DNA of 64,000 nt. Origin: Imperialibacter roseus (lineage in GTDB: Bacteria; Bacteroidota; Bacteroidia; Cytophagales; Cyclobacteriaceae). Numbering within the stretch: the stretch's first letter is position 1; each line of letters opens with the position of its first letter. Below the pieces are notes generated by a model. The model was given only the letters and a program-made list of their open reading frames with translations. It had not been told where the DNA came from and searched no databases. Location of the stretch: the NCBI RefSeq assembly GCF_032999765.1, contig NZ_CP136051.1, positions 434,001 through 498,000 of the forward strand, given 5' to 3'. Shown here one piece after another: positions 35,241 through 44,339 of this stretch. A program made the translations under genes and the position numbers.

Positions 35241-37235
35241 ATGAGATTCCTTTTTAGTATCATTTTCACTGTTTTTCACCTTAGCTATCTGCTGGCAGAG
35301 GGATCTCAGGATGTGGTACCTCTCAACGACGCAGAGTATCCTTCCACTTTCTATCGGGATTATTTTCACGAGTTGAGAAAGAAAGCAAACAGAGATAGTG
35401 TGATTGTGTGGCTGAAGGACGAAATCGGCAAGCAGGAGCAGTTAGGTCATACAGTCAATATCGTCAATCTGCAAATTATACTCGGCCAACTAAGCCGATC
35501 TGTATCAAGAACAGATGCTTATTTGGTTCTTGAGAACGCATTGAATGCTGCCCGGAAACTTGATATGCGCTATGAGGAAGCACTGGCCCACCTTGAAATA
35601 GGTAACGTATACAATTCAGTGGGCTCCAAAGAAGAAGCGTTGCAGCATTTTTTATTAGCGGCGGAGCTTTCGGAAACAAGCAACTATCCTGATCAGGCCT
35701 TTCGGGCTTATTATCACGTCGCTAACCTTCACTACTCCTCCGACAACTACAAAGAAGCGCTTGCGGCGCTTGATAAGGGGTTGCATTTTTTTTCCATTGA
35801 AGAATGGATGGAGCGGGACAAATTTACAACGACAGACGTAGTCAGTGCCTATAACACCATGGGGCTCTGTTACTATGCGCTTCAGAATTATCCGGAAGCT
35901 ATCGATGCCTATGACAAAGGATTGATGGTTGCAGGTAAGCGACGAAGTGACATGTGGGTTGGGCTTATCCATGGCAACATGGGCAATGTCTTCTTCAAGC
36001 AGGGAAAGCTTGATTCGGCCGAAATGCTGATTAAAATTGACCTCAACGTTAGTAAAAAGCACAAAGCTTTCCGCAGCATCGCTTCCGACTACCTTGCCAT
36101 AGCCAGTATATATCAAGGCCGTAACGATCTTTTGACAGCTCAAACATATTTTGACTCAGCCTATCAGGTCATTAGTCAAAATATGATGTCGTACGCCAGT
36201 TATTTCAAACGAAGAGCTGAGTTGGCTTATGCCATGGGGGAATATAAAAAGGCCATCGACTTTAAGAATACTTACGACGCCATGGCAGATTCCGTCGAAA
36301 AAGTAAAGAAGTCTAAAGAGCTTGCTTTGATTCAGTCAAACAATGATTTCAAAACCAAGCTGGAAACATTACAGCTTCTGGAAAAGGAAAATGAGCTAAA
36401 GGACAAAGAAATAGCCTATAAAAATGTGCTTATTTATGGAGGCGCCTTCGTCACTTTGCTTGCTGTTGTACTGGCAATAGTGCTGAACAGAAGTAATCAA
36501 TTAAAAGTCAAGCTTAACAAAGAGCTCGAAAAGGAAGTCGAGAGGAGAACGGAACGACTGGCCAGCACGGTAAAAGAACTTGATACATTTATATATCGGC
36601 TGTCTCATGACTTCAGACGCCCGCTTACAACTTTGATCGGGCTCGACTCATTGGGTCGCACGCTAAGCAAAGACCCGGAAACAAGTGAGCTGTTTTCTAA
36701 GGTGGGAAAGACCGCTAAGCAAATGGACAGGATGTTGCTGAAGATGACATATATCCACGAAGTCAATACTTTGGAGCCAACTATTGTTCAGACTAACTTG
36801 AGGGACGTTGTGCAGGAAGTGATAGCTGGATTTGACGATGACTTCTCAGCTTTGAAAATGCAATTGATTGTAGAAGTGCCTGATGAAATGATCGTTGCAA
36901 CCGACACACGATTTTTGCAATTAATACTCACTAATCTTTTGGAAAATGCTTTCATTTTCACCGATGAGGGAAAAGAGCAAAAGATTATCAAGGTCAGTTC
37001 CAGATTAACTGAAAAGGGATGGGGAATTTTGATCAGTGACAATGGCGTAGGTATTTCACACGAAATCAGAAGCAGAATATACGAGCCTTTTTTCAGAGGA
37101 AGCCCAATTTCTCAGGGCAATGGCCTTGGCCTTTATTTGGTGAGGAAGGCCATGAGCAAGCTCAAGGGAAGGGTGGTTGATTATAACGGCGACCAGGGAG
37201 AAAGCGTCTTCATGCTTGAGTTCTTTATCTCCTGA
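35241..37235 (+). CDS. TPR-containing sensor histidine kinase
   Basis: A 664-residue sensor. A signal peptide or first helix (RFLFSIIFTVFHLSYLLA) is followed by a periplasmic set of TPR-like repeats (about residues 75-340; for example YEEALAHLEIGNVYNSVG and YPEAIDAYDKGL). Then come a second helix (about 395-415), a coiled coil and the kinase core. H456 in RLSHDFRRPL is the phospho-acceptor, LTNLLENAFIF the N box, ISDNGVGIS the G1 box and NGLGLYLVRKA the G2 box. An internal TTG at 35220 is rejected in favour of the ATG at 35241. No response regulator is adjacent, so its partner is unknown. Confidence 0.92.
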   Translation: MRFLFSIIFTVFHLSYLLAEGSQDVVPLNDAEYPSTFYRDYFHELRKKANRDSVIVWLKDEIGKQEQLGHTVNIVNLQIILGQLSRSVSRTDAYLVLENALNAARKLDMRYEEALAHLEIGNVYNSVGSKEEALQHFLLAAELSETSNYPDQAFRAYYHVANLHYSSDNYKEALAALDKGLHFFSIEEWMERDKFTTTDVVSAYNTMGLCYYALQNYPEAIDAYDKGLMVAGKRRSDMWVGLIHGNMGNVFFKQGKLDSAEMLIKIDLNVSKKHKAFRSIASDYLAIASIYQGRNDLLTAQTYFDSAYQVISQNMMSYASYFKRRAELAYAMGEYKKAIDFKNTYDAMADSVEKVKKSKELALIQSNNDFKTKLETLQLLEKENELKDKEIAYKNVLIYGGAFVTLLAVVLAIVLNRSNQLKVKLNKELEKEVERRTERLASTVKELDTFIYRLSHDFRRPLTTLIGLDSLGRTLSKDPETSELFSKVGKTAKQMDRMLLKMTYIHEVNTLEPTIVQTNLRDVVQEVIAGFDDDFSALKMQLIVEVPDEMIVATDTRFLQLILTNLLENAFIFTDEGKEQKIIKVSSRLTEKGWGILISDNGVGISHEIRSRIYEPFFRGSPISQGNGLGLYLVRKAMSKLKGRVVDYNGDQGESVFMLEFFIS

Positions 37236-37327
37236 TCGGGCTTTTTCATTTCTTATTTTCAAACCAGCTTAGTGTATGTTTTAGTTGCGACCGACCACCG
37301 ACTGTGAGTCGTTTTCAGAAACCTCAT

Positions 37328-37399
37328 TACGAAATATTTCGTAGAACTTCTTGCGAGTTCAAAATCAGTTCCTATATTTGAACTACGAAAGCATTCGTA
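37328..37399 (+). promoter_or_regulatory. Promoter with two flanking BlaI operators (TACGAA type)
   Basis: A canonical Bacteroidota promoter is seen: TTG at 37351-37353, 19 bases, then TATATTTG at 37373-37380. It is framed by TACGAAATATTTCGTA (37328-37343, perfect dyad) and TACGAAAGCATTCGTA (37384-37399, near-perfect). The downstream site covers the expected transcription start. The repressor gene begins at 37416. This is the best-supported promoter in the window. Confidence 0.85.
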
Positions 37400-37415
37400 T
37401 ATCACAGAAATCACA

Positions 37416-37808
37416 ATGAGCAAAAGCACACCGACAGATGCAGAACTAGAGGTACTTAATGTCCTTTGGACAAAAGGGCCCTCTACCGTAAGAGAAATCA
37501 ATGAAATGCTGAGCAAGGAGAAAGAGGTGGGTTACACTACCACACTCAAGATCATGCAAATTATGACGGTGAAGGGCTTGCTCGAAAGAGATGAAAGCAG
37601 CAGAACCCATGTGTACAAGCCCCTGATGAAGGAGAGCGATACGCAGCGAACCATGATGGATAAGCTACTCTATTCGGCTTTTGGGGGCTCGGCTTCCAAG
37701 CTGGTGATGCAGGCACTCGGCAATAATAAAACAACAAAAGCTGAGCTGGATGAAATCAGAAAATTTCTGGATGATCAGCTCGAAAACAAGAAAGGAGAAC
37801 GGGAATGA
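37416..37808 (+). CDS. BlaI/MecI/CopY-family repressor (second copy)
   Basis: A 130-residue winged-helix repressor with TDAELEVLNVLWTKGPSTVREI at the start and GYTTTLKIMQIMTVKGLLERDE as recognition helix and wing. It is more canonical than the first copy (residues L-x-V-L-W-x-x-G). Its last bases overlap the next ATG (ATGA), coupling it to the M56 gene. The flanking TACGAA sites upstream are its probable operators. Part of a two-gene sensor-protease/repressor unit. Confidence 0.95.
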   Translation: MSKSTPTDAELEVLNVLWTKGPSTVREINEMLSKEKEVGYTTTLKIMQIMTVKGLLERDESSRTHVYKPLMKESDTQRTMMDKLLYSAFGGSASKLVMQALGNNKTTKAELDEIRKFLDDQLENKKGERE

Positions 37809-39901
37809 ACATGCTTCGACCTTACTTATCTGACACACTTGTGCAAGCCCTTGGGTGGACATTTCTCCACTCTTTGTGGGTAGGGGCACTGTTAAGCGTT
37901 ATTTTTCTCGGTGTGAGATGGATCATGAAGTCTTACAGTGCGCAGTCCAAATATGTAGCCGGACTTTCATTCCTTAGCTTGCTCCCCGCCATTATGCTGC
38001 TGATTTTTGTTTACACTTTTAACGAGTTGGCCCATGTGAGCCCTTCCAGCACGCCGGAGATGGAGGTGGGCACAACCCAGCTGGCTGAGTTTACCACAGG
38101 AGCTGCTGATGTAGTATCGCAAACGGCTGAAGTACCATTTTATGTAGGATGGCTGGACGAAATCAGGACTTATTATTTTTACAAATACCATTCGTTTCTG
38201 GTGACAGTTTGGCTTATTGGAGTGGCCTTGCTGTCAGCTCAAAATATTGGAGGCTACTTCTATTCCGGGAGGCTTCGCAAGCAGGGACTTTTAGAGCCCG
38301 GTGAGGAGTTGATAAAAGCATTTAATTCATTGCTTAAAGCTTCCGGAGTGAGTAAAGGCGTCCTCCTTATGGAGTCCCTACTCGTGAAGGCGCCAGTGCT
38401 TGTGGGCTATTTTAAACCCGTCATTTTGCTCCCAATCGGCCTGGCATCCAGCTTGTCGGCCAGCGAAGTGGAGGCTATCCTTGCCCACGAAATAGCCCAT
38501 ATTCGTCGCCATGATTTCCTTGTCAATATCCTGCAGTGCTGCGTGGAGGTGCTTTTCTTTTATCACCCTGGTGTTTGGGTGATTGGCTCAGCCATCAGAA
38601 GCGAAAGAGAAAACTGCTGTGATGATATAGCCGTCCGGTTAAGTGGCAACAGCATGAGCCTGGCTTTGGCACTCACCCATGTGGAAGAGTGGAAACTGAC
38701 CAGCAACGTGGCCTTAGGGTTTTCAGGTAATAGAAACTCATTACTCAATAGAATAAAAAGGATAATCAACGACAAAACAATGAAAGCACAAAACAGAGAC
38801 GGTAATTTGCTGGCCATAGCCATTATTGCCGGCCTTTGCCTGAGCACGCTCACGGCATTGAAAGGAATCGATTATGAAATGGTACAAGAAATACCCGCTC
38901 AGGAGGAAGTGGCGCAGGAGCCAATAGAGGTGGAGCCAGCAATAGAGATGACAGAGCCTGTTCAATCTGAGGAGCCTTTTGTAGTTGCTGAAGTTGAACC
39001 TGTGGAAGAGCGTGAAGCCACTGTAGCGGTGGTGGTAAGCGCTGACACATTGATTCAAGGGGAAGCTGCTCCATTGCCAGCGCTGGCCCCGGTGAGCGAT
39101 CGGGCTAGTATGCTCCCTTTACCAGGAACTCCCCCCTTACCCCCAATGGATGCGGTTTTGCAGGCAGGTTCTCCCGACATGTACTCGCTGGCAGCCCCGA
39201 GAGCCAGGTGGAGCTATTCCCAGTCAGCTGATAGGGTATGGGAGGCAGCAGCAACAGGAAGCGACACTGTCGTTTGGGATGCGCCCGCACCTGCAGACAC
39301 ACGGGAATTTGCAATGCACATGCAGGATATGGCCCGGGAAATGGCTCATATGCAAGAGCACATGGCGAGGGAAATGGCTGAAAGGGCTGTTGAAATGAGC
39401 AAGGCCGCAGAGAACATGTCGCTTCATCATGAGGAAATGGCCTCAGAAATGGCCCGACATCAGCAGGAGATGGCCGAGGAAATGGCGGAACGACACAGGG
39501 AAATGGCAGAAAAGCATGCGTTAATGGCGCAGGAATTTGGTGAAAAACATCAGGAAGAAATGCTGAAGCATCAGGAGGAAATGATGAATGAGCAAAAAAA
39601 GATGTTTGCTATTCAGCAGACTGAAATGAAGAAGATGGAAGCCGAAATGAGATTGCACGAGGAGAAAATGAAGGTCTTCGAGAAGGAACTCAGGTCAGAG
39701 CTGGTGAAGGATGGTATTATCTCTTTAAAGGACGACCATTTCAAACTAAGGATCAACGGGAAAGAGCTGACGGTTAATGGAGACAGGCAGTCTGCCGAGA
39801 TGTACAAAAAGTACCGAAAACTTATTCAGGAGAAGTTTGGCGATGGCTACACGTTTGATGAGGATAGCAATGAAGAAATGAACATGAGTTTTAGTTTTTA
39901 A
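37805..39901 (+). CDS. M56 peptidase with Pro/Glu linker and Met/Glu-rich coiled-coil tail
   Basis: A 698-residue BlaR1-type protein. Helices lie at about residues 15-36, 53-72 and 130-150, and the zinc motif HEIAHIRRH starts at 228, with RSERENCCDDIA downstream. A further helix is at about 340-360. Residues 365-420 are rich in Glu, Pro and Val; 430-500 are Pro/Ala-rich; about 504-635 form a long coiled coil with a recurring E-M-A-x-x pattern very high in Met, His and Glu. The last ~60 residues (LRINGKELTVNGDRQSAEMYKK) look like a small folded domain. The tail is expected in the periplasm. It forms one operon with blaI and ends at a terminator. Confidence 0.9.
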   Translation: MNMLRPYLSDTLVQALGWTFLHSLWVGALLSVIFLGVRWIMKSYSAQSKYVAGLSFLSLLPAIMLLIFVYTFNELAHVSPSSTPEMEVGTTQLAEFTTGAADVVSQTAEVPFYVGWLDEIRTYYFYKYHSFLVTVWLIGVALLSAQNIGGYFYSGRLRKQGLLEPGEELIKAFNSLLKASGVSKGVLLMESLLVKAPVLVGYFKPVILLPIGLASSLSASEVEAILAHEIAHIRRHDFLVNILQCCVEVLFFYHPGVWVIGSAIRSERENCCDDIAVRLSGNSMSLALALTHVEEWKLTSNVALGFSGNRNSLLNRIKRIINDKTMKAQNRDGNLLAIAIIAGLCLSTLTALKGIDYEMVQEIPAQEEVAQEPIEVEPAIEMTEPVQSEEPFVVAEVEPVEEREATVAVVVSADTLIQGEAAPLPALAPVSDRASMLPLPGTPPLPPMDAVLQAGSPDMYSLAAPRARWSYSQSADRVWEAAATGSDTVVWDAPAPADTREFAMHMQDMAREMAHMQEHMAREMAERAVEMSKAAENMSLHHEEMASEMARHQQEMAEEMAERHREMAEKHALMAQEFGEKHQEEMLKHQEEMMNEQKKMFAIQQTEMKKMEAEMRLHEEKMKVFEKELRSELVKDGIISLKDDHFKLRINGKELTVNGDRQSAEMYKKYRKLIQEKFGDGYTFDEDSNEEMNMSFSF

Positions 39902-39921
39902 TTTCAAGTCCATATAAAGTT

Positions 39922-39952
39922 GAAAGGCTGGCTTCAGGGTCAGCCTTTTTTT
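39922..39952 (+). terminator. Terminator after the second M56 gene
   Basis: AAAGGCTG (39923-39930) and CAGCCTTT (39941-39948) pair over 8 bases around a 10-base loop, with seven T at the right side. It lies 21 nt after the stop. Confidence 0.85.
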
Positions 39953-40060
39953 ATGTGCAGGCATGGAGCCTTTGACTTGTAGAAAATTTCCATCTGCCAG
40001 GCAAGGAAAAGGCATCTGTTGCCGTTTGTATAGGTTGTAGTACCATAGCTTCACCTTCCC

Positions 40061-40092
40061 TTGGCTTGTGATAAAATATAATTCTAATTTTG
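40061..40092 (+). promoter_or_regulatory. Possible promoter for the 712-residue protein
   Basis: TAATTTTG (40085-40092) fits TAnnTTTG, with TTG at 40061-40063 (21-base spacing) or 40066-40068 (16-base). The start codon is 70 nt further on. Spacing is not ideal. Confidence 0.4.
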
Positions 40093-40161
40093 GCTCCGGA
40101 AGTTCACCTGGCCTAATCCTTTCATCTAAGTTTTCACGCATCTTTGTAAAAAGTGTTACTC

Positions 40162-42300
40162 ATGCGCATAGCAACCACCGTAGTATTCTTCCTGTTTGTT
40201 AGTATTTCTTCAGCACTGGCCCAAGGTCAAAGCGACCCCAGGAGTTTGTCTTATTATTTTTCGGATGTAGAAATGCACGTCGATACGATGGTGTATTCGT
40301 GGAAGAAAAATTCTCAAATCATTCAAAACAGACGCCAGCTGCCGTTTGCCTATGACGAGGAAAATGAGGTGGCTGAATTTTATTTGAGATTTAGCCAAAT
40401 TGGCGATAGCAACAACCTTCGGCTGGCACCTTCAAAAGACTATGAGCTGATTGACTCTTTGTTGGTTTATCCCGGCTATGCTCGTTTCAAGGTGAGGTTT
40501 AGAGGCCTTACCGAAAGTAATTTTCTCAAATTTACTTTCGAAGTAAGCACCGATACTTCTGCCTATCAGCTGGCGGAACTTCCATTATTCCCTTATACGC
40601 AGACTTATGTGGAAATTTATCCCTCTGCTGATGAGGTGTTCATTGGCGAGGAAGTTTCGTTCGACATCACAACCAATAATGCCAGCAATATCGTTTATGA
40701 CAATCGCTGGACGTCGGGGCTTCCTATTAACTATCGAATAGATAAGCAAGGCAGCCAGCTGGTGATGTCGATTGTGCCGAGGAACCTGGGCTACCAACGA
40801 GTATCTATTCCCCTGCTGGTTCGAAAGCCAATTTTAACGTCGGAGGGATTCTCTTACCATTTGCAGCCACTTGAGTATACATTTCAGGTGAAATCAGGTC
40901 GGCTCGTCTTTCTGCAAATTGACAGGCAGGAAATAACACCGCCCGATGATAATACAGTGCCTATTGAGATTCTCATTGACAATAACCGAAACCTTGAGTT
41001 GGGCAAAACCTACCGGGTGGAGAACCAGGAAGCACAGGGTGGCCCGCTCATTGCAGAGCTTTACACCAAAAGCCGACTTACTACGAACAAGATACTTTGC
41101 TTGATGCGGCTTTATGGCAATCACAGAAAGTCGGAGGGCTATTTGTACATAAAAGACGGAGACGAGGCGAAGTTTGTGACCAATGTGGACATTACGCCCA
41201 AGACTGACATTAAGACCATTTATGTCCAAAGAGAGGGCAAAGACTGGCAGGCAGGAAATGCGGTGTATCCGGGCGAAACAGTTTCCATTAAACTTGAAGG
41301 ACAGGGGCTGCATAAGGGAAATTTCTTCTTCCAGGGGGCAGACAATTTATTGCTCGATTCGCTGATCCGGAATGAGAACATGGCCGTTTTCAGGATCAAA
41401 GTGCCTGAGACAACTTCGTCCACCAAGATTGAGATCTTCAATCACCGGGAAAATACAGGCAAATACCTGACTGTGACTGAATACCAGAAAGCCCGCAAGT
41501 TTGACTTTATGAAGCTCGATTTCGGCAACGAGCAAATGCAATTGGACGAAATCAACAAGCCGATTTACTATGACGGGACAATTACCGACCTGGTTTTGGC
41601 CTTCGACCGCTCTAAAATTGACAGACCGGGAGACCTTAACGGAAAGCAATACCTTAGGATTGATGTAAAGGTCAGCAACAAGCAAGGCAATCTGCTTGAA
41701 ATATATAAGTTTGACCAGGTAGGCATTTGCCCTGGTGAAAATTCGTCCAGGTTCGGACACTACAGCCAAACGGACTGCCAGGCAGAGAACATCAATTTCA
41801 ATAACTACTTATCCAGAAAGACTTACGATCTGGACGAGTGGTCAAAAATAGAAATTGACATTAGCCATGTGAATGAGAAGTATCCCGGGCAGCAGGTGTC
41901 CAAGAAAAGGATCATTATTTACCTCAAGAGAAATCATACATTCGATGTTGATGTATCTTTTCCCGGTGGACTTTTGATTTTGAAAGCAGGTAGTGAGGAT
42001 TTTGCAAATTTTGGCGGTATTAGCTTTGCGATGATTGCCCAATTTAGTTTTTATCAGGAGGGAAGGATTGCCAAGGTGAAGCCATATAAGCTGGGAGCTG
42101 GTTTCATTGCCATTAATGCATTTAATTTCTCGGAGGCAGCGCAGGCCAATAGAGACGTGGGGCTCGTCGTAATGGGATCTCTCTATCCGATTTCCAGTAC
42201 CAACAAATTGACCTTCCCCTTGTATGTTGGGTTTGGGTACTTAATGAAGGAGGGTACGTTGTTCTCCCTGGTAGGACCGGGAATCAGGGTGCAGTTTTAG
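40162..42300 (+). CDS. Large exported protein of unknown function with C-terminal barrel-like end
   Basis: A 712-residue protein with a signal peptide (MRIATTVVFFLFVSISSALAQ); the GTG at 40153 is rejected. The first ~430 residues look like successive beta-sandwich modules (FEVSTDTSAYQLAELPLF, VEIYPSADEVFIGEEVSFDI). The end, from SFPGGLLILKAGS to LVGPGIRVQF, alternates like four to six outer-membrane strands and closes with Phe. I do not recognise the family. It stands alone between the M56 terminator and the convergent DinB gene, with no clue from neighbours. It could be an adhesion or gliding-related surface protein. Confidence 0.75.
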   Translation: MRIATTVVFFLFVSISSALAQGQSDPRSLSYYFSDVEMHVDTMVYSWKKNSQIIQNRRQLPFAYDEENEVAEFYLRFSQIGDSNNLRLAPSKDYELIDSLLVYPGYARFKVRFRGLTESNFLKFTFEVSTDTSAYQLAELPLFPYTQTYVEIYPSADEVFIGEEVSFDITTNNASNIVYDNRWTSGLPINYRIDKQGSQLVMSIVPRNLGYQRVSIPLLVRKPILTSEGFSYHLQPLEYTFQVKSGRLVFLQIDRQEITPPDDNTVPIEILIDNNRNLELGKTYRVENQEAQGGPLIAELYTKSRLTTNKILCLMRLYGNHRKSEGYLYIKDGDEAKFVTNVDITPKTDIKTIYVQREGKDWQAGNAVYPGETVSIKLEGQGLHKGNFFFQGADNLLLDSLIRNENMAVFRIKVPETTSSTKIEIFNHRENTGKYLTVTEYQKARKFDFMKLDFGNEQMQLDEINKPIYYDGTITDLVLAFDRSKIDRPGDLNGKQYLRIDVKVSNKQGNLLEIYKFDQVGICPGENSSRFGHYSQTDCQAENINFNNYLSRKTYDLDEWSKIEIDISHVNEKYPGQQVSKKRIIIYLKRNHTFDVDVSFPGGLLILKAGSEDFANFGGISFAMIAQFSFYQEGRIAKVKPYKLGAGFIAINAFNFSEAAQANRDVGLVVMGSLYPISSTNKLTFPLYVGFGYLMKEGTLFSLVGPGIRVQF

Positions 42301-42303
42301 CCC

Positions 42304-42744
42304 CTAGCCTGTTATTTGCTTCAGGTGGTGGAGCATATGGGCGTGGTAGTCTTCGATAAGAAACGCCAGCGTGTGGAGTTCAACAGCCTCCTTGCCGGTG
42401 TCACAGGTGTTCTTTAGTGCCGCAGCTGGAATATTTCTGACTGTTCGCACAAGCTGTTTATTGATAAGCAGCCAAAGCTGTTGAAGCTCGCCGATATCTG
42501 CCGACTGGTAGTTCTGACACCGCACCCATTCATCCTGATGATAGTATATCTTGTCATCAGGCTCGTGCTGGGATACAATGAACCGACGAAGGTTGTTTTG
42601 AGCGCTATCGATCAAGTGCCCGAGTATTTCTTTTTTAGACCACTTGTCGGGCGCAGGCTTTTGAGTCCATTCATTTTCACTCATGGAGGCGAAAGTGCCA
42701 TAACCGACCATTACTGACTTTTCTATGTCATCTGCCTTCGCCAT
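42304..42744 (-). CDS. DinB-family four-helix bundle protein
   Basis: A 146-residue DinB_2-like protein. The helix-one/two pattern DKWSKKEILGHLIDSAQNNLRRF (in two parts) provides His about 42, and the end LIEDYHAHMLHHLKQI gives the other His ligands for a metal. Such bundles act as thiol transferases (bacillithiol-type) or hydrolases, but many lack a known role. It is cotranscribed with the TMEM175-like gene 13 nt upstream. Convergent with the 712-residue protein. Confidence 0.85.
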   Translation of the reverse strand: MAKADDIEKSVMVGYGTFASMSENEWTQKPAPDKWSKKEILGHLIDSAQNNLRRFIVSQHEPDDKIYYHQDEWVRCQNYQSADIGELQQLWLLINKQLVRTVRNIPAAALKNTCDTGKEAVELHTLAFLIEDYHAHMLHHLKQITG

Positions 42745-42757
42745 ACAGCTTCCTTGT

Positions 42758-43342
42758 TTAATTGGTGCCTTCTTTTAACTTCTTTTCTATGCGCCTGTCG
42801 GGAATGAGCCACATTAAAGCCACCAAACCATAAATGCCACAGGCAATCCACTCATTGATGAAAGAACACCCGATGGCGATAATATAGAGCACGGGTGATG
42901 CCTTCCCTTTGGCGTCGCTTCCAAGTGCTTTGGCTAGCACTGAGTCCTTTCCGTTAGCTTTGATAATTTTTGTTTGCAAAATAAAGTAGGAGACAGCTGC
43001 CATAAGAAGCACAAAACCGTACAACGCAACGGGCACTGGGGCGAAATGATTTTCGCCCATCCATCCGGTAACAAAGGGTACAAGTGACAGCCAAAACAGC
43101 AAATGAAGATTCGCCCAAAGCACGCCGCCACTCACCACCCGGGCTGCATGTAACAAGTGGTGGTGATTATTCCAGTAAATACCCAGGTAGACAAAGCTTA
43201 GGATATAGCTGAGAAAAACAGGGAACAATGGCTTAAGTGAGGCAAAACTAGTCCCATGCGGTACTTTCATTTCCAGCACCATAATGGTGATGATGATCGC
43301 CAGCACCCCATCGCTGAATGCCTCAAGTCTGTTCTTGTTCAT
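42758..43342 (-). CDS. TMEM175-family (DUF1211) cation channel-like protein
   Basis: A 194-residue membrane protein with six hydrophobic segments. It starts NKNRLEAFSDGVLAIIITIMVLEM, the conserved R-x-x-x-F-S-D motif in helix 1 that marks TMEM175-type potassium channels. Bacterial members form tetramers and pass K+ with weak selectivity. The DinB gene follows after 13 nt. No regulatory motif is seen. Confidence 0.9.
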   Translation of the reverse strand: MNKNRLEAFSDGVLAIIITIMVLEMKVPHGTSFASLKPLFPVFLSYILSFVYLGIYWNNHHHLLHAARVVSGGVLWANLHLLFWLSLVPFVTGWMGENHFAPVPVALYGFVLLMAAVSYFILQTKIIKANGKDSVLAKALGSDAKGKASPVLYIIAIGCSFINEWIACGIYGLVALMWLIPDRRIEKKLKEGTN

Positions 43343-43393
43343 GTTTCAATGAATGTGGAAATTGCCACGAGCAAGTACCGGCAGCAGAGGCAC

Positions 43394-43915
43394 CTACTTT
43401 ACGGGCTTTAAATTTTTCAAATACCTGGTGAGTTGGCTAATCTGTCCATCTCGTTCCTCACGAAATTGTAGCCTTAGCAACTTATGAACTTTGCCCGAGC
43501 GGGTGCTTAGAAATATTTTGTAGATATAGTCCATGCTCCCCTCCTTAAATGCACTTACATCTGAAGAAAGCTCATTTTTCTCACCATAAAGGTCAAAAAT
43601 GTCGTGGATGGCGACTTCGTTTCCGAGGATAATTCCTTTTTTGATATAGACAGCCTCTTCATGGATATTAAAAGTGACCATTTTGGGGAACCTCCACCTG
43701 TCGTATAAAATGGGAACGAGAAGCAAAAGCAACACCAGGAGAATAATAGTGGGGTTTACACCAAAGAAAAAAGCAAAAATGGCGATTGTCAGCGATACCT
43801 GAGATTCGAGTTGTTTGCCAGAGGACATTTTAATTGTGATGGAGCCAGTGTCGTAACTAACAACGTATTTGTTGTCGTTAAGCATTTGCACGAGGTGTTG
43901 ATCCAATTTTAACAT
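43394..43915 (-). CDS. Membrane hypothetical protein
   Basis: A 173-residue protein with two close hydrophobic helices (about 40-57 and 58-72, spanning LTIAIFAFFFG... and TIILLVLLLLLVPILY) after a soluble start, and a C-terminal soluble half with FNIHEEAVYIKKGIILGNE and LLRLQFREERDGQISQL. The layout recalls PH-like membrane proteins, but I cannot assign a family. A small ORF ends just before its ATG. Confidence 0.65.
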   Translation of the reverse strand: MLKLDQHLVQMLNDNKYVVSYDTGSITIKMSSGKQLESQVSLTIAIFAFFFGVNPTIILLVLLLLLVPILYDRWRFPKMVTFNIHEEAVYIKKGIILGNEVAIHDIFDLYGEKNELSSDVSAFKEGSMDYIYKIFLSTRSGKVHKLLRLQFREERDGQISQLTRYLKNLKPVK

Positions 43916-44152
43916 CTAATTCTTCAGTTGGCCACTAATCTGTTCTCTTAGCTCCTGAAACACTGAATGAGCCAGTTTGAGAACTAAAAATACCTCTTTT
44001 GGAGATTTAATTACATTATACGCAGAAAAAATGGAAGTATGAGGACAAACGTACTCGTTATATCCAAAATGAAGCCAGATAGGCTCGCTAATTTGCCTTG
44101 GCGGCGAGGGGTGAAAAAACGAATTTGGAAAAAATAGTAAAGTGTTTCCCAT
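43916..44152 (-). CDS. Possible small ORF (78 residues)
   Basis: The frame ends TAG exactly at the base before the ATG of the membrane hypothetical (TAGATG), which suggests translational coupling. The C-terminal half (SAYNVIKSPKEVFLVLKLAHSV) looks protein-like, while the N-terminal half is less so. No family is recognised. The remainder of the gap to 44339 holds nothing clear; no promoter with good spacing was found. Confidence 0.3.
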   Translation of the reverse strand: MGNTLLFFPNSFFHPSPPRQISEPIWLHFGYNEYVCPHTSIFSAYNVIKSPKEVFLVLKLAHSVFQELREQISGQLKN

Positions 44153-44339
44153 TAAAAAAATGAATATGGAAGTCTAAAATAAGACAGAAATGTAAGAATT
44201 GCTATAACGGAGTTGTGCAGGCCGCAAGGTTGTCAGCGATCGTTCATATAATTGCAGAAGTGCTTTTGGCAGAAAGTGCCTATATTCGGTCAGCGCTTAA
44301 TGATCCATTTTTGAGGTCAAAAGCTAATTATTGATTAAG

